DNA of 44,835 nt from an uncultured Mucispirillum sp. (GTDB lineage: Bacteria > Chrysiogenota > Deferribacteres > Deferribacterales > Mucispirillaceae). The notes under the pieces are model-generated. The model searched no databases, had not been told where the DNA came from, and saw nothing but the letters and a program-made list of their open reading frames with translations. The position numbers were made by a program, and so were the translations under genes. The DNA is taken from positions 1 to 44,835 of the forward strand of contig CALURO010000015.1 of NCBI GenBank assembly GCA_944323205.1, given 5' to 3'. This document shows positions 28,401-36,612 of this stretch, piece by piece. How positions within the stretch are numbered: the first letter of the stretch is position 1; the number at the start of each line of letters is the position of its first letter.

Positions 28401-28630
28401 TCTATTAATCCGGGAATAGTTTTAAGCACTCTTTCCTGTCTTTCAAGTATTTCTTTTTCCACTTCATAGGGCGACGCACCACGCCAGTATGTGCTTACAG
28501 AAATCTGTGGATATTCTATACTTGGAATAAGACGGTATGGCATATTTAAAAATGCCTGAATACCAAATATTATTAAAAAACATACACCTACCAGCACTTT
28601 CACTGGGTTTTCAACTGCAAACTTAATCAT
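25439..28630 (-). CDS. RND-family efflux transporter (HAE1/AcrB-like)
   Basis: 1063 residues, full length, with twelve membrane helices in two repeats and two large periplasmic loops. It starts FAVENPVKVLVGVCFLIIFG and contains GMLIDNSIVVLENIDRHI in helix 4, with one Asp where AcrB has an Asp pair. That is common in the broader HAE1/CusA-like branch. It exports hydrophobic compounds by proton antiport. It follows the adaptor gene at 28659 by 28 bases. No TolC-like outer-membrane channel is adjacent. The substrate is not deducible. Confidence 0.92.
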   Translation of the reverse strand: MIKFAVENPVKVLVGVCFLIIFGIQAFLNMPYRLIPSIEYPQISVSTYWRGASPYEVEKEILERQERVLKTIPGLIDCESTARESSAYITLMFDMDIPVNDAILLVANKLNEVSGYPDNMNQPTIRAANTDAVSVVDLMLLTDDTNKRSIDEYLSFFEETIKPYFDRVKGVADVSYWGGRARQIQIDVDPYRLSAYNITLSAIISALNQENVNISAGTIDFGAKDYRFRTIGEAKTPQDIRDIVVISSDNARIKLGDIANVDYGFSKRNTIVSYGNTNALSIGIVAQAGANVLELTNDVDKVVEDLNNGILKNNGLKFVKISDQKNYILQAIALVKSNIIAGGILAVIVLLVFLRSLRATLVITVTIPICIIGTFLIMHVLGRTLNVISLAGIAFSVGMLIDNSIVVLENIDRHISNGKKALDAAVTATKEVWGAVLASTLTTIAVFLPIVFIKEEAGQLFGDIAIAVSAAVGLSLITSITVIPVLSKILFSAGENKKEKNSQIVSRIKNKTSALHVNDNIKEKVIKYSPNNLLVAAGNFFVKYIVLISDKINSKFIIKFSFIVIVTAFSIISAYMLMPKMDYLPLGNKNMVESRFTPPPGISYNERKAMGDFIYRELKPYMESEKDGYPQIDSFVFIASSTYVALRATSKDEARVVELQPLLASVSARIPGITASTSQVPLFNIGRGSSNTFLMNVAGAMEYESLINTVRLIQDRIMNEIPEVQLRLNPTSNPVYPEVQIIPNREALKSAGITATELGISVDAYLDGRKVGEFKDSSIGTIDIMLQGERKSFNNPDEVYSILVNSGSGFPVPISSLAETREVMGIERIRRYNYQRSFLFIITLPKGMVLEQLQDKINTKVLEPMREEGLLQGVTIYTSGASSKLESAKNALSGNFMLAILITYLLMAALLNNFFYPFIIMFSVPLAASGGFIGLDLVNRFLTPQSLDVITMLGFIMLIGSVVNNPILIVYQTLNNIKYGMSGSSAIRDALKTRIRPIFMSTATSLFGMLPLVLAPGAGSELYRGMGSVILGGMALSTIFTLFLIPALLSIFLSRKKGSEIGE

Positions 28631-28658
28631 CTATATATATAACCTTAATTACCTAGCC

Positions 28659-29747
28659 TTATCCTATTTTAGAAGTTATTTTAATTTTTACACCATTATT
28701 TACTGCATTATTGCCGTCTAGCACTATCTGGTCATCTTTTTTAAGTGAGCCTTCTGTTATGGAGCTTACTGCTGCATAGCCACCGTTATAGCCTATGATT
28801 TTTACCGGGATAAATCTTACACGCTCATCTTCTAATACTTTAAACACACCCTTGACACTGTTACGCTCTACTACTGCATCGCGCGGAACTAATAAAGAAT
28901 TGATTTTACTGCCTGATGGGATTAAGGCTATTACTAACACGCCCTCTTTTAAATCTGGGTCCTGACCTAAATCTATTCTTGTTAAAAATAATCTGGTGGC
29001 AGGGTCGCCTTTTGAGTTGATTGATAATACTTTACCGCTGTATTCTTTACGGCTTGTTTTCACTGTTACATGCTGGCCTGCCTTTATATAGGGAAGTACT
29101 GTCTCGGGAATATATACTTTTGCTTCATATGTTAAGGTGGCTACTCCTGCTACTACGCCCCCAGAATTTACCCACTCCCCTACTTCCACATCTTTACTTA
29201 TTACTACTCCCTTTAATGGGGATTTGATTACCATTTTCTCTTTCTGTCTTTCAAGCTGTTTCTGCTGAGCTACTGCTGATGTATAGGCACTCTGGGCATT
29301 GGTATAGTCTGTTAAAGAGTCTTGATATTTCTGCTGGGATATGGATTTTTGGCTGTATAAAGCTTTATTACGGTTAAAATCTCTTAATGCTTTATCTAAA
29401 TTAGCTTTCGCCTGCCTGGTAGCTGCTACGGCACTTGATATACTGTAGCTTAGTAAACTGTCATCTAAACTTGCTAATGGCTGACCTATTTCTACTGCAT
29501 CACCTTCATTAACATACACTTTTAACACTTTGCCAGCACTTTCTGCTGCTACTTCTGAGCTTTCACTGAAATATGCTGAACCTGTTATCATCATGGTAGG
29601 TGATGTCATTCCTTCTGACACTTTTTCAACAGTAACTAATACTACACGCTCTTTACTGCCTGAAGCGCCTGATGACTTATTTTGTGCTGATACTGTAAAT
29701 GGAATAATACATAATACTAATAATAAGATTAATAAGCTTCGAAACAT
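28659..29747 (-). CDS. RND efflux periplasmic adaptor (membrane-fusion protein)
   Basis: Starting at the ATG at 29747 (GGTGGG upstream; an in-frame GTG at 29762 is the alternative) gives 362 residues. A signal peptide is followed by a lipoyl half-motif (GKVLKVYVNEGDAVEIGQPL), an alpha-hairpin coiled coil (about 100-170), the second lipoyl half (SPLKGVVISKDVEVGEWV) and beta-barrel domains. It bridges the inner-membrane pump and an outer-membrane channel. It is first in the adaptor-pump-acetyltransferase operon. Confidence 0.92.
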   Translation of the reverse strand: MFRSLLILLLVLCIIPFTVSAQNKSSGASGSKERVVLVTVEKVSEGMTSPTMMITGSAYFSESSEVAAESAGKVLKVYVNEGDAVEIGQPLASLDDSLLSYSISSAVAATRQAKANLDKALRDFNRNKALYSQKSISQQKYQDSLTDYTNAQSAYTSAVAQQKQLERQKEKMVIKSPLKGVVISKDVEVGEWVNSGGVVAGVATLTYEAKVYIPETVLPYIKAGQHVTVKTSRKEYSGKVLSINSKGDPATRLFLTRIDLGQDPDLKEGVLVIALIPSGSKINSLLVPRDAVVERNSVKGVFKVLEDERVRFIPVKIIGYNGGYAAVSSITEGSLKKDDQIVLDGNNAVNNGVKIKITSKIG

Positions 29748-29820
29748 ATACCCACCAAACACTTAATATCTGCTTATACTACACTACTATTTTTAAAAAG
29801 AAAACAAAAAAATATAACTG

Positions 29821-29848
29821 TTGCTATATTTCTAAATTTTTATATAAT
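29821..29848 (+). promoter_or_regulatory. Predicted sigma-70 promoter of the LtaS-like gene
   Basis: TTGCTA (29821-29826), 16 bases, then a perfect TATAAT (29843-29848), 32 bases before the ATG. Confidence 0.6.
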
Positions 29849-29880
29849 GTTTATTTAATAAATTTTTGAGAGAAAATAAT

Positions 29881-31806
29881 ATGAATAATAAAATACTTAA
29901 AACATATATCCATATCATTACATTTCTTGCTTATCTTTTAATTATATTTGGACTGTGCAGAATAGGTTTTATTATAAACTCTGGTATATTAAACTCTGCA
30001 ATTACAGGAGCAGATGGCTCTGCTTCTCTGCCATTTTTAGATATAATGCAGACACTTTTTTCAGGTCTTAGATATGACGGCAGACTTGCTGCCCCTGCTG
30101 CTTTTATTTTTGCTGTATTATATATTGCATTTTCATTTATAAAAAAAGCACAGAAACCTGTTATTATTGTTTTTACATCTATAATATCATATATCGTAAT
30201 AATTGCATCATTTGTAAATGATACTTATTTCAGCATTTTTAATGATACATATAATATTATTCTGCTTGGTGTAATATATGATGACCAGTCTGCCATATTC
30301 CATACTGCAGTAAACAGCGACTATAATGCTCTGCCAAAAATTTTAGCATCTATTATTTTAACCGTTGCTGCTGTATTTATTTACAATAAAATATATAAAA
30401 AAATTGAAAAACTTAATAAAACTATTTCAGTAAAACAGGCAGCACCATTAGGGCTTTTATTAATTTATATATTAATACTTACAACTTCATCTACTTTTAA
30501 TCTTAAAGGCGGTGATTTAAGTTATATTGTAAAACTTCCAGAAAATACATTCCTTAAAAAAGCAGCTCCCGGAGCTCTGCATGATTTAGATAGAGTATAT
30601 AGAGCTTATAAAGATATTAAAGGGGAAAGTTTTGAAAAATATGCAGGTGGCAAAACTATTCAGCAGGTTATGCAGATATATTTTGATGATAAATACACAA
30701 ATCAGGATAATATCAGCAGTTTAATGGAACAGGAAGTTTTAAATAAGGGTAAAAGTAACGCTAAGCATATATTTTTAATAATTATGGAATCTCTTTCTGA
30801 TTATCATTTATCAGAAGAATTTAAGCAGGCAGGCATGGGAAATGATTTAATGGAGCTTGCATATTCTGAAAACGGATTAAAAGTGCCAGTATTTATACAA
30901 AATGGATACGGCACAATAGAAACTATGGATATGATGATTACAGGGCTTTACGGCACATATTTCCCTATAAGTGAAATGACTGGTAAGATACCATGTTTTG
31001 ATTCATCTACTGGTAAAATATTTAAAGATTTAGGCTATGATACAAACTTTTATTACTTTGGAAGCTCTGCATGGCGTAAAATAGGAACTTATACAGTATC
31101 TCAAGGTTTTAATAAAAGCTATGGTATGGAAAATATACATAATAAGCAAAAAAGTACATGGGGTATATATGATAATGAAGGGTTTGATTTTATACTTGAA
31201 AGTATTGATAAAAACCATAATGACTTTACATTTAATATGATACTTTCTGCATCAAACCACCCGCCTTATGATATAGATACAAAAAAATACTATAATATTG
31301 ATACAGAAAAAATTAAAAATTTCCTTGATACTAACTATCCAAAAGAAAAAAGATATCAGGGAATAACACCTGAAATTTTAACAGTAACAGAATATTCTAT
31401 TAAAAGTGTTGCTGATTTTGTTAAGGAAACTTATGCAAAATATCCTGACAGTATTTTCTTTATTACAGGCGACCATTTTGACAGAAGCTACCCTAATCCT
31501 AATAGAAAAATATATACTTCCACATCTATACCTTTAATAATTTATGGCAGTGGAGTAAGTGAATATAAGCTGAAATATACAGCAGGAAGCCATAAGGATA
31601 TTGTGCCTACTATTGTAGATATGACAGCCCCTAAAGGCTATAAATTTCACTCTTTTGGGCAAAGCCTTGTAACAGATAATAAAAGTGAAAAAACAGATAA
31701 AGAAAGGATTGCTATCGGTGCTCAATCTATTGCAAACGGGCGATTTATATATAACGGGGGGGGGTTGAATATTTTAACAATGAAGAAAAAAATAAAAATG
31801 ATTTAA
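29881..31806 (+). CDS. LtaS/MdoB-family phosphoglycerol transferase, C-terminus set by a G9 tract
   Basis: I start at ATG 29881; the frame could begin at TTG 29866. As read, 641 residues: five N-terminal membrane helices, then an extracytoplasmic sulfatase-fold domain. Metal/catalytic candidates are Glu303 (IIMESLSDYH), Thr345 (GTIETMDMM, the phospho-acceptor Thr) and Asp531-His532 (TGDHFD). Such enzymes move phosphoglycerol from phosphatidylglycerol onto surface polymers or periplasmic glucans. At 31756-31764 lies a run of nine G; after it the frame gives only 10 odd residues. With ten or seven G it would continue to TAA 31896-31898 with GVEYFNNEEKN...LSWYIVNKGY, a convincing domain end (672 residues with ten G). 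Likely phase-variable. Confidence 0.88.
   Translation: MNNKILKTYIHIITFLAYLLIIFGLCRIGFIINSGILNSAITGADGSASLPFLDIMQTLFSGLRYDGRLAAPAAFIFAVLYIAFSFIKKAQKPVIIVFTSIISYIVIIASFVNDTYFSIFNDTYNIILLGVIYDDQSAIFHTAVNSDYNALPKILASIILTVAAVFIYNKIYKKIEKLNKTISVKQAAPLGLLLIYILILTTSSTFNLKGGDLSYIVKLPENTFLKKAAPGALHDLDRVYRAYKDIKGESFEKYAGGKTIQQVMQIYFDDKYTNQDNISSLMEQEVLNKGKSNAKHIFLIIMESLSDYHLSEEFKQAGMGNDLMELAYSENGLKVPVFIQNGYGTIETMDMMITGLYGTYFPISEMTGKIPCFDSSTGKIFKDLGYDTNFYYFGSSAWRKIGTYTVSQGFNKSYGMENIHNKQKSTWGIYDNEGFDFILESIDKNHNDFTFNMILSASNHPPYDIDTKKYYNIDTEKIKNFLDTNYPKEKRYQGITPEILTVTEYSIKSVADFVKETYAKYPDSIFFITGDHFDRSYPNPNRKIYTSTSIPLIIYGSGVSEYKLKYTAGSHKDIVPTIVDMTAPKGYKFHSFGQSLVTDNKSEKTDKERIAIGAQSIANGRFIYNGGGLNILTMKKKIKMI
31756..31764 (+). 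repeat. Poly-G tract (G9) in the LtaS-like coding sequence
   Basis: Nine consecutive G in DNA of about 30% G+C, with no other G or C run of this length noticed in the window. Slippage by one base switches between a 641-residue form and forms ending at 31898. Confidence 0.9.
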
Positions 31807-31978
31807 ATACTGCTAAGTTATTCTGGGATAAAAAGAAAGCTGGTGAAGCATTAAGCTGGTATATAGTTAATAAAGGGTATAATATAAATAATAATTAAAA
31901 TATGCAGTGTAATTTGTATATTTCATATTTTTTGATTTAGGCTGGCAGTAAACTGGTAAAAAATTTATTTGATTAAAA

Positions 31979-32016
31979 ATCTTACTGCACTTACATATAA
32001 TATAAGTGCAGTAAGA
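31979..32016. terminator. Bidirectional terminator-like hairpin between LtaS-like gene and degP
   Basis: TCTTACTGCACTTA and TAAGTGCAGTAAGA form a perfect 14-base stem around a 10-base A/T loop. Flanks are A/T-rich. It lies 80 bases past the full-length stop (31898) and 55 bases past degP on the other strand. A second small hairpin (TACCTGC...GCAGGTA, 32042-32064) sits closer to the degP stop. Confidence 0.65.
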
Positions 32017-32070
32017 TAAAGTTTATATTATTTTAAGAAACTACCTGCTGGTAAAAAGCAGGTAATAAAA

Positions 32071-33441
32071 TTATTCTGATTTTGCAAATGCTATAAAGTT
32101 TGAGCCGTTAGGTGATACAACTTTTACTGCCATTAAATCACCTTTTTTCATTTTATCATATATTCTGTAAAATTCATTTGCATTAGTAACTGCCTTATTA
32201 TTTAAAAGAACAATCACATGGCCTTCTCTTAAGCCTTTTTTATAAGCCTGAGTATCTTCATTAAGGTTTACAATAACTACACCGTTTGAAATACCTAAAT
32301 CTCTTGCCTGCTGTGCATCTATATCTTTTACTACAATATCACCAGTTCTCTGCTTTGGCTGAGTACCATAGTAATTTGATGCTATTTGGTTATTACCCGG
32401 CCTTTCGCCTAATTTTACAGTAATATTTTGTTTTTTGCCGTCACGAATAATAGTTAAAACTACTCTTTCATTTGGACTTTTTGAGCCGATAATACCTGCA
32501 AGCTCTCTTGAAGTTTTTGCCTGTTTTCCGTCAACTGCCACAATAACATCACCAGCTTTAAGCCCTGCTTTATCTCCCGGCTCACCTTTTGTAACATCAG
32601 CTATTAATACACCTTTTGTATCAGATAAACCAAATGATGCTGCAAGCTGTTCATCAAGGGGCTGCATAACTATTCCTACCCAGCCCCGTGAAACTTTACC
32701 ATCTTTTTTGAGCTTTGGCAGGATATTTTTAAGCATATTTACAGGCACCGCAAAACCAAGCCCTTGAGCTGACTGGATAATTGCAGTATTAATACCTATA
32801 ACTTCTCCGTCCATATTTATAAGCGGACCGCCTGAGTTACCCGGGTTAATAGAAACATCTGTTTGTATAAAGTTATCGTATGGCCCGTCGCCTAATACTC
32901 TGCCTTTTGCAGATAGGATACCTGCTGTTACTGTGCCACCAAGACCAAGTGGATTACCAATAGCTACAACCCAGTCTCCAATTTCTGATTCATCAGAATC
33001 ACCTAACAAAATAGGTGCTATATTTGCTCCTTTTGGCTCTATTTTTAAAAGTGCTAAATCTGTAAGAGGGTCTGTTCCAATAATTTCTGCTTTAAACTCC
33101 CTGTCATCTTGAAGTTTAATAATAATTTCGTCTGCCCCTTCAATTACATGGTTATTTGTAACTATATAACCTTCTCTATCTATAATAAACCCAGAGCCTA
33201 ATGCTGTAGATTTATATTTCTGCGGTGCACCGTTTCCAAAGCTAAATGGATGATTACCGCCAAACATACCAAAAAAATCTTGAAAAAATGGGTCTATCTG
33301 ACGAGTTACAGTTTTTGTTGTGCTTATATTGACAACACTAGGTGCTGCCTTTTTTACAACAGGTGCAAAACTTGTAGGTATTGCAAAAGCATTTACCGTA
33401 AAAGCTAAAACAATCATTACTGTTAAATATAATTTTTTCAT
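32071..33441 (-). CDS. degP: Periplasmic serine protease DegP/HtrA
   Basis: Starting at the ATG at 33441, which has a perfect AGGAGG upstream, gives 456 residues; an in-frame start at 33471 overlaps the previous gene and is less likely. A signal peptide is followed by a trypsin-like domain with His (VTNNHVIEG, near 97), Asp (LTDLALLK, near 127) and Ser (NPGNSGGPL, near 203), then two PDZ domains (about 265-350 and 365-450). It degrades or refolds damaged envelope proteins. It ends a four-gene operon whose first gene encodes an ECF sigma factor, so its induction by envelope stress is built into the operon. Confidence 0.94.
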   Translation of the reverse strand: MKKLYLTVMIVLAFTVNAFAIPTSFAPVVKKAAPSVVNISTTKTVTRQIDPFFQDFFGMFGGNHPFSFGNGAPQKYKSTALGSGFIIDREGYIVTNNHVIEGADEIIIKLQDDREFKAEIIGTDPLTDLALLKIEPKGANIAPILLGDSDESEIGDWVVAIGNPLGLGGTVTAGILSAKGRVLGDGPYDNFIQTDVSINPGNSGGPLINMDGEVIGINTAIIQSAQGLGFAVPVNMLKNILPKLKKDGKVSRGWVGIVMQPLDEQLAASFGLSDTKGVLIADVTKGEPGDKAGLKAGDVIVAVDGKQAKTSRELAGIIGSKSPNERVVLTIIRDGKKQNITVKLGERPGNNQIASNYYGTQPKQRTGDIVVKDIDAQQARDLGISNGVVIVNLNEDTQAYKKGLREGHVIVLLNNKAVTNANEFYRIYDKMKKGDLMAVKVVSPNGSNFIAFAKSE

Positions 33442-33467
33442 TAATGAAAATTCCTCCTTGAAAGGTA

Positions 33468-34346
33468 TCATTTTTTATTATAAATTTCTGATGTTAAAAT
33501 ACCACCCTCAGATGCTGTATCTATTACTTTTTTTATGTTACTATGGATAATATTTACTATTTCTTCCATAAATCCAAAAGATACAGTGCCATACACAGTA
33601 TACTCTACATCATCAATTATTCTACTAAATAAGTAATTACCATAAACTATTGTGCTTACAGGCTCTACCCGCCTGTTTGCTGGTTTTATAAATACAGAAA
33701 ATCTGTTTATTCCATCTTCAAAGGATAAATCAAAAACATATTTATTAAAAACTGTTGTATGAAAATGCCTAAATCCATGATAAAATTCTGGAGTATCCCA
33801 AAATTTGTATTTTCCTTCCACTGTGCCACGAAAACCACCAGGACCTTCTCTTACCTGCCCCATGCCGCGTCCCATACCCATACCTCTGCCTCTACCGTGC
33901 CCCATACCTTCATGATGACGGCCATGCATTGCACCATTCATATAGTCAAAACCGCTGAAAGCAAACATTAATGTATTTACATGGTCATATACTTCTAACT
34001 TTACTATATGCTCATTATTATCAAGCCATAAAACCTGCTTAAATCTATCATTATCTTTTGGCATAACTGTATACTGCGTTATATCAAAGCCAAAAAAAGA
34101 AATATTATCCATTTTTTCAATATTATAATATTTGGCAGGTATCCTGTCTATTGAAAAAAAACCTTTTAAAAGCTTATGCGATATAGAGCCAAGCATAGAA
34201 GTATCTGCAAAATAATCATCTTGCATATTTAAATAAACTTCATACCTGTCCTTATTTAAGCATTTAAAGATAACCGCTTTATCCGCAGCAAAAACACTTA
34301 CTGCTGCTGATAAAAGCAATACTATAGAAAGAATAAAGCGAATCAT
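33468..34346 (-). CDS. RseB/MucB-like periplasmic sensor with His/Met/Gly-rich insertion
   Basis: 292 residues with a signal peptide. Position between the anti-sigma gene and degP, plus the two-part beta-rich layout, indicate the MucB/RseB role: binding misfolded lipoprotein or lipopolysaccharide signals and shielding the anti-sigma factor from cleavage. Residues about 134-175 are an insertion rich in His, Met, Gly and Arg (HGRHHEGMGHGRGRGMGMG), absent from classical RseB and suggestive of metal binding. It overlaps the anti-sigma gene by 4 bases (ATGA). Family membership rests mainly on context and length. Confidence 0.72.
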   Translation of the reverse strand: MIRFILSIVLLLSAAVSVFAADKAVIFKCLNKDRYEVYLNMQDDYFADTSMLGSISHKLLKGFFSIDRIPAKYYNIEKMDNISFFGFDITQYTVMPKDNDRFKQVLWLDNNEHIVKLEVYDHVNTLMFAFSGFDYMNGAMHGRHHEGMGHGRGRGMGMGRGMGQVREGPGGFRGTVEGKYKFWDTPEFYHGFRHFHTTVFNKYVFDLSFEDGINRFSVFIKPANRRVEPVSTIVYGNYLFSRIIDDVEYTVYGTVSFGFMEEIVNIIHSNIKKVIDTASEGGILTSEIYNKK

Positions 34347-34900
34347 TTTTCAAAGTTTACCGAAATCACTGATGCCTGAGCTGACGGACCTGCATAAGAA
34401 TTTGTGTAATGCTCTATAACATAATCTTCAAATTTATCATAAGTTTGGTTTGCCATTTCTACAGACACTGGATTAGATTTTTCAAAATATGTAACAGTTG
34501 CACCAATTGCAAACACTATGGCCGCTGCTGCAAGTGCAATATATAACACTTTACCAGCAACCATTTTTGGTAAAGACTGTTTTTTGTTTTCATTTATATT
34601 TAAAGTTTTTTCTTTAATATCTTTTTCTTCTATATCTTCTTTTACTTGAGTAGTTGTTTTTTTAGCATACTTATTATTAAATTTAATATTTGCCATTATT
34701 TTTTTAGATAAATCTATCTCTTCTTTTGGTGCATAAACCGATTTTACCATATCACGCACTTTATATATTGATGCAAGCTGCGATTTACAGCTTTCACATT
34801 CAGAAATATGGCTTGTAACAATACTACTTTGCTCACCTGTAAGCTCGTTATCCATATAAGCATATAAAAGAGGTTTAATATCCACACATTCTTGTTTCAT
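34343..34900 (-). CDS. Anti-sigma factor with zinc-finger domain (RseA-like role)
   Basis: I start at the ATG at 34900, with GGAG upstream, giving 185 residues; earlier in-frame starts would overlap the sigma gene. The N-terminal ZAS domain carries the H-x3-C-x2-C motif (HISECESCKS, about residues 31-40) plus an upstream Cys. A Lys-rich linker, one membrane helix (VLYIALAAAAIVFAIGATV) and a short periplasmic tail follow. This is the standard membrane-anchored anti-sigma layout that holds the ECF factor inactive. It lies 13 bases after the sigma gene. Confidence 0.88.
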   Translation of the reverse strand: MKQECVDIKPLLYAYMDNELTGEQSSIVTSHISECESCKSQLASIYKVRDMVKSVYAPKEEIDLSKKIMANIKFNNKYAKKTTTQVKEDIEEKDIKEKTLNINENKKQSLPKMVAGKVLYIALAAAAIVFAIGATVTYFEKSNPVSVEMANQTYDKFEDYVIEHYTNSYAGPSAQASVISVNFEK

Positions 34901-34913
34901 ATTACGCTCCATT

Positions 34914-35492
34914 TTATTTTGCCTCAGCAAATGCTTCATCTGTAAGGCCTTGTTTAATAAGTCTTTCTTTTATTATCTGCCTTGCATTAAAAAGCCTGCT
35001 TCGTACAGTGCCCAAAGGTATATTTAACATTTCTGCTATCTCTTCATAGCTTAAATCTTCTACTTCGCGAAGAATAACCACATTACGAAGCCTGTCAGGA
35101 AGTGCATCTACAAAAAACTTAACATACTTTTTAAGCTCATCTTTAATAATATAATCTTCAGGACATTCACCAGTGGTTAATCTTTCAAAATAATCTACAT
35201 CGCTTTCTTCGTCTTCCATATCCACTATTCTCTTATCCCGCTCATAGTGGTTAAGGGAAAGGTTAACAGCAATGCGTTTTAACCATGGATAAAAATGCAC
35301 TCTATCCTGCAAAGTATCAAGCTTTTCATATGCTTTTAAAAAAGTGTCCTGACAAATATCTTCCGCATATTCTCTGTTTTTAACTATATTCATAGCAGAA
35401 TAAAATATCTGCGATTGATATTTTAATATCAAAATCTCAAAGGCGCCAGTATCGCCATTTAAAACTTGTTCAATAACCTGTGCATCACTCAT
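34914..35492 (-). CDS. rpoE: ECF sigma factor of the RpoE type
   Basis: 192 residues, normal for ECF sigma factors. Region 2 (about 20-90) contains AEDICQDTFLKAYEKL; region 4 (about 130-182) contains LSYEEIAEMLNIPLGTVRSRLFNARQ, the helix-turn-helix that reads the -35 element. It directs transcription of envelope-stress genes and, here, of its own anti-sigma factor, sensor and DegP. It is first in the operon, with an apparent ECF promoter just upstream. Confidence 0.93.
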   Translation of the reverse strand: MSDAQVIEQVLNGDTGAFEILILKYQSQIFYSAMNIVKNREYAEDICQDTFLKAYEKLDTLQDRVHFYPWLKRIAVNLSLNHYERDKRIVDMEDEESDVDYFERLTTGECPEDYIIKDELKKYVKFFVDALPDRLRNVVILREVEDLSYEEIAEMLNIPLGTVRSRLFNARQIIKERLIKQGLTDEAFAEAK

Positions 35493-35512
35493 TTTATCCC
35501 TCTTATATAGAG

Positions 35513-35539
35513 AATGACATAAATAATTATATTTAGTTC
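35513..35539 (-). promoter_or_regulatory. Candidate ECF (sigma-E-type) autoregulatory promoter
   Basis: On the minus strand GAACT (35539-35535), 17 bases, then TCATT (35517-35513), about 20 bases before the rpoE ATG. The E. coli sigma-E consensus has GGAACTT and TCAAA at this spacing, so the operon probably activates itself. Confidence 0.55.
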
Positions 35540-35546
35540 AAAAAAA

Positions 35547-36458
35547 TTAATTTGATTTTTTATCTCGTATTACAAAGAATACAGAGATTATTATAAAAAT
35601 ACATGCAAATATAGTTATATGGTTAATAGGCTCACCGCCAAATAATGCTCCAACAATAACTGCAACAACAGGCTCCGCATAAGCATAAGAAATAGCAATA
35701 TGAGTAGGTGTATTATATAAAAGCCATATATAACATGTATAACCTACAATTGAACCAAAAAATATTAAATGCAGAGTACTTAAAAAGGCTTTTAATGTAA
35801 CTTCTGATAGATGAAAAGTAGACCACTCACCTATTAAAAAAGATATGCCAAACATTATAATACCGCCTGTAACCATTTGAAAACCTAGACTTTTAACCAT
35901 ATTCATATCAGAATGTCTGCGTTTTAAAAAAATTGAGCCTGCCACCCAGCCCGCCATAGATATAAATATAGTTATAATACCTAATACAGCATTAGAGCCA
36001 CCAGAAATACCAGTTGATACTGCCAGCACTCCAACACCAATAAAACCACCAATTAATCCCAAAAATACAGAAGCAGAAGGCTTTTTATCATAACCTATCA
36101 ACCAGCTTACTATAACCATCCATAAAGGTATAGAACCCATAATGAGAGCGATAGTACCAGAATTAATATATCTTGCTGATATATTTAAAAAAGCACCACC
36201 TATAACTATCATCATACATGATGCAAAGAAAATTGTAAACAACTGTGATTTTCTAGGAAGAACTCTGTCTTTTTTTATAAAAAACGACCAAAGCAGAAAA
36301 ATAGAGCCTGCAGAAATATACCTAATACTTGAAAGTAAAACTGGTGGGAAAGAAACAAGTGCAAACTTGATACTAAGATATACAACACCCCATGTAGAAT
36401 ATAAGGCAACTACACAAAATAATGTTAATGCAAATTTTCTATTTTTAATAAGTGCCAT
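35547..36458 (-). CDS. EamA/DMT-family membrane transporter
   Basis: 303 residues with ten predicted membrane helices forming two EamA repeats (YSTWGVVYLSIKFALVSFPP at the start of the first; the second ends EPVVAVIVGALFGGEPI, the family signature). Relatives export amino acids, nucleosides or other metabolites; the substrate is not deducible. It is upstream of rpoE on the same strand with 54 bases between, but the ECF promoter lies in that gap, so it is probably a separate unit. It is divergent from purF. Confidence 0.9.
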   Translation of the reverse strand: MALIKNRKFALTLFCVVALYSTWGVVYLSIKFALVSFPPVLLSSIRYISAGSIFLLWSFFIKKDRVLPRKSQLFTIFFASCMMIVIGGAFLNISARYINSGTIALIMGSIPLWMVIVSWLIGYDKKPSASVFLGLIGGFIGVGVLAVSTGISGGSNAVLGIITIFISMAGWVAGSIFLKRRHSDMNMVKSLGFQMVTGGIIMFGISFLIGEWSTFHLSEVTLKAFLSTLHLIFFGSIVGYTCYIWLLYNTPTHIAISYAYAEPVVAVIVGALFGGEPINHITIFACIFIIISVFFVIRDKKSN

Positions 36459-36553
36459 GAAACACCATATATTTTTATTACTGTTTTTAATTCTTATTTT
36501 TCAAATTTCTACTCTAAAATATGAAAAAATGCAATTATTTTTTATAAAATTTA

Positions 36554-36582
36554 ATGACATTTATATTCTCTTATGTTATATA
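36554..36582 (+). promoter_or_regulatory. Predicted sigma-70 promoter of purF
   Basis: ATGACA (36554-36559), 17 bases, then TATATA (36577-36582), 30 bases before the purF ATG. I see no clear PurR-box or riboswitch in the leader. Confidence 0.55.
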
Positions 36583-36612
36583 GGTAAATCAAATAATTAT
36601 AAAGGTGTTATA

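Noticed and set aside
36142..36612. A 157-codon N-terminal extension of PurF
   Set aside because: It runs antisense through the EamA permease and across the purF promoter; PurF needs a short propeptide before Cys12, which ATG 36613 gives.
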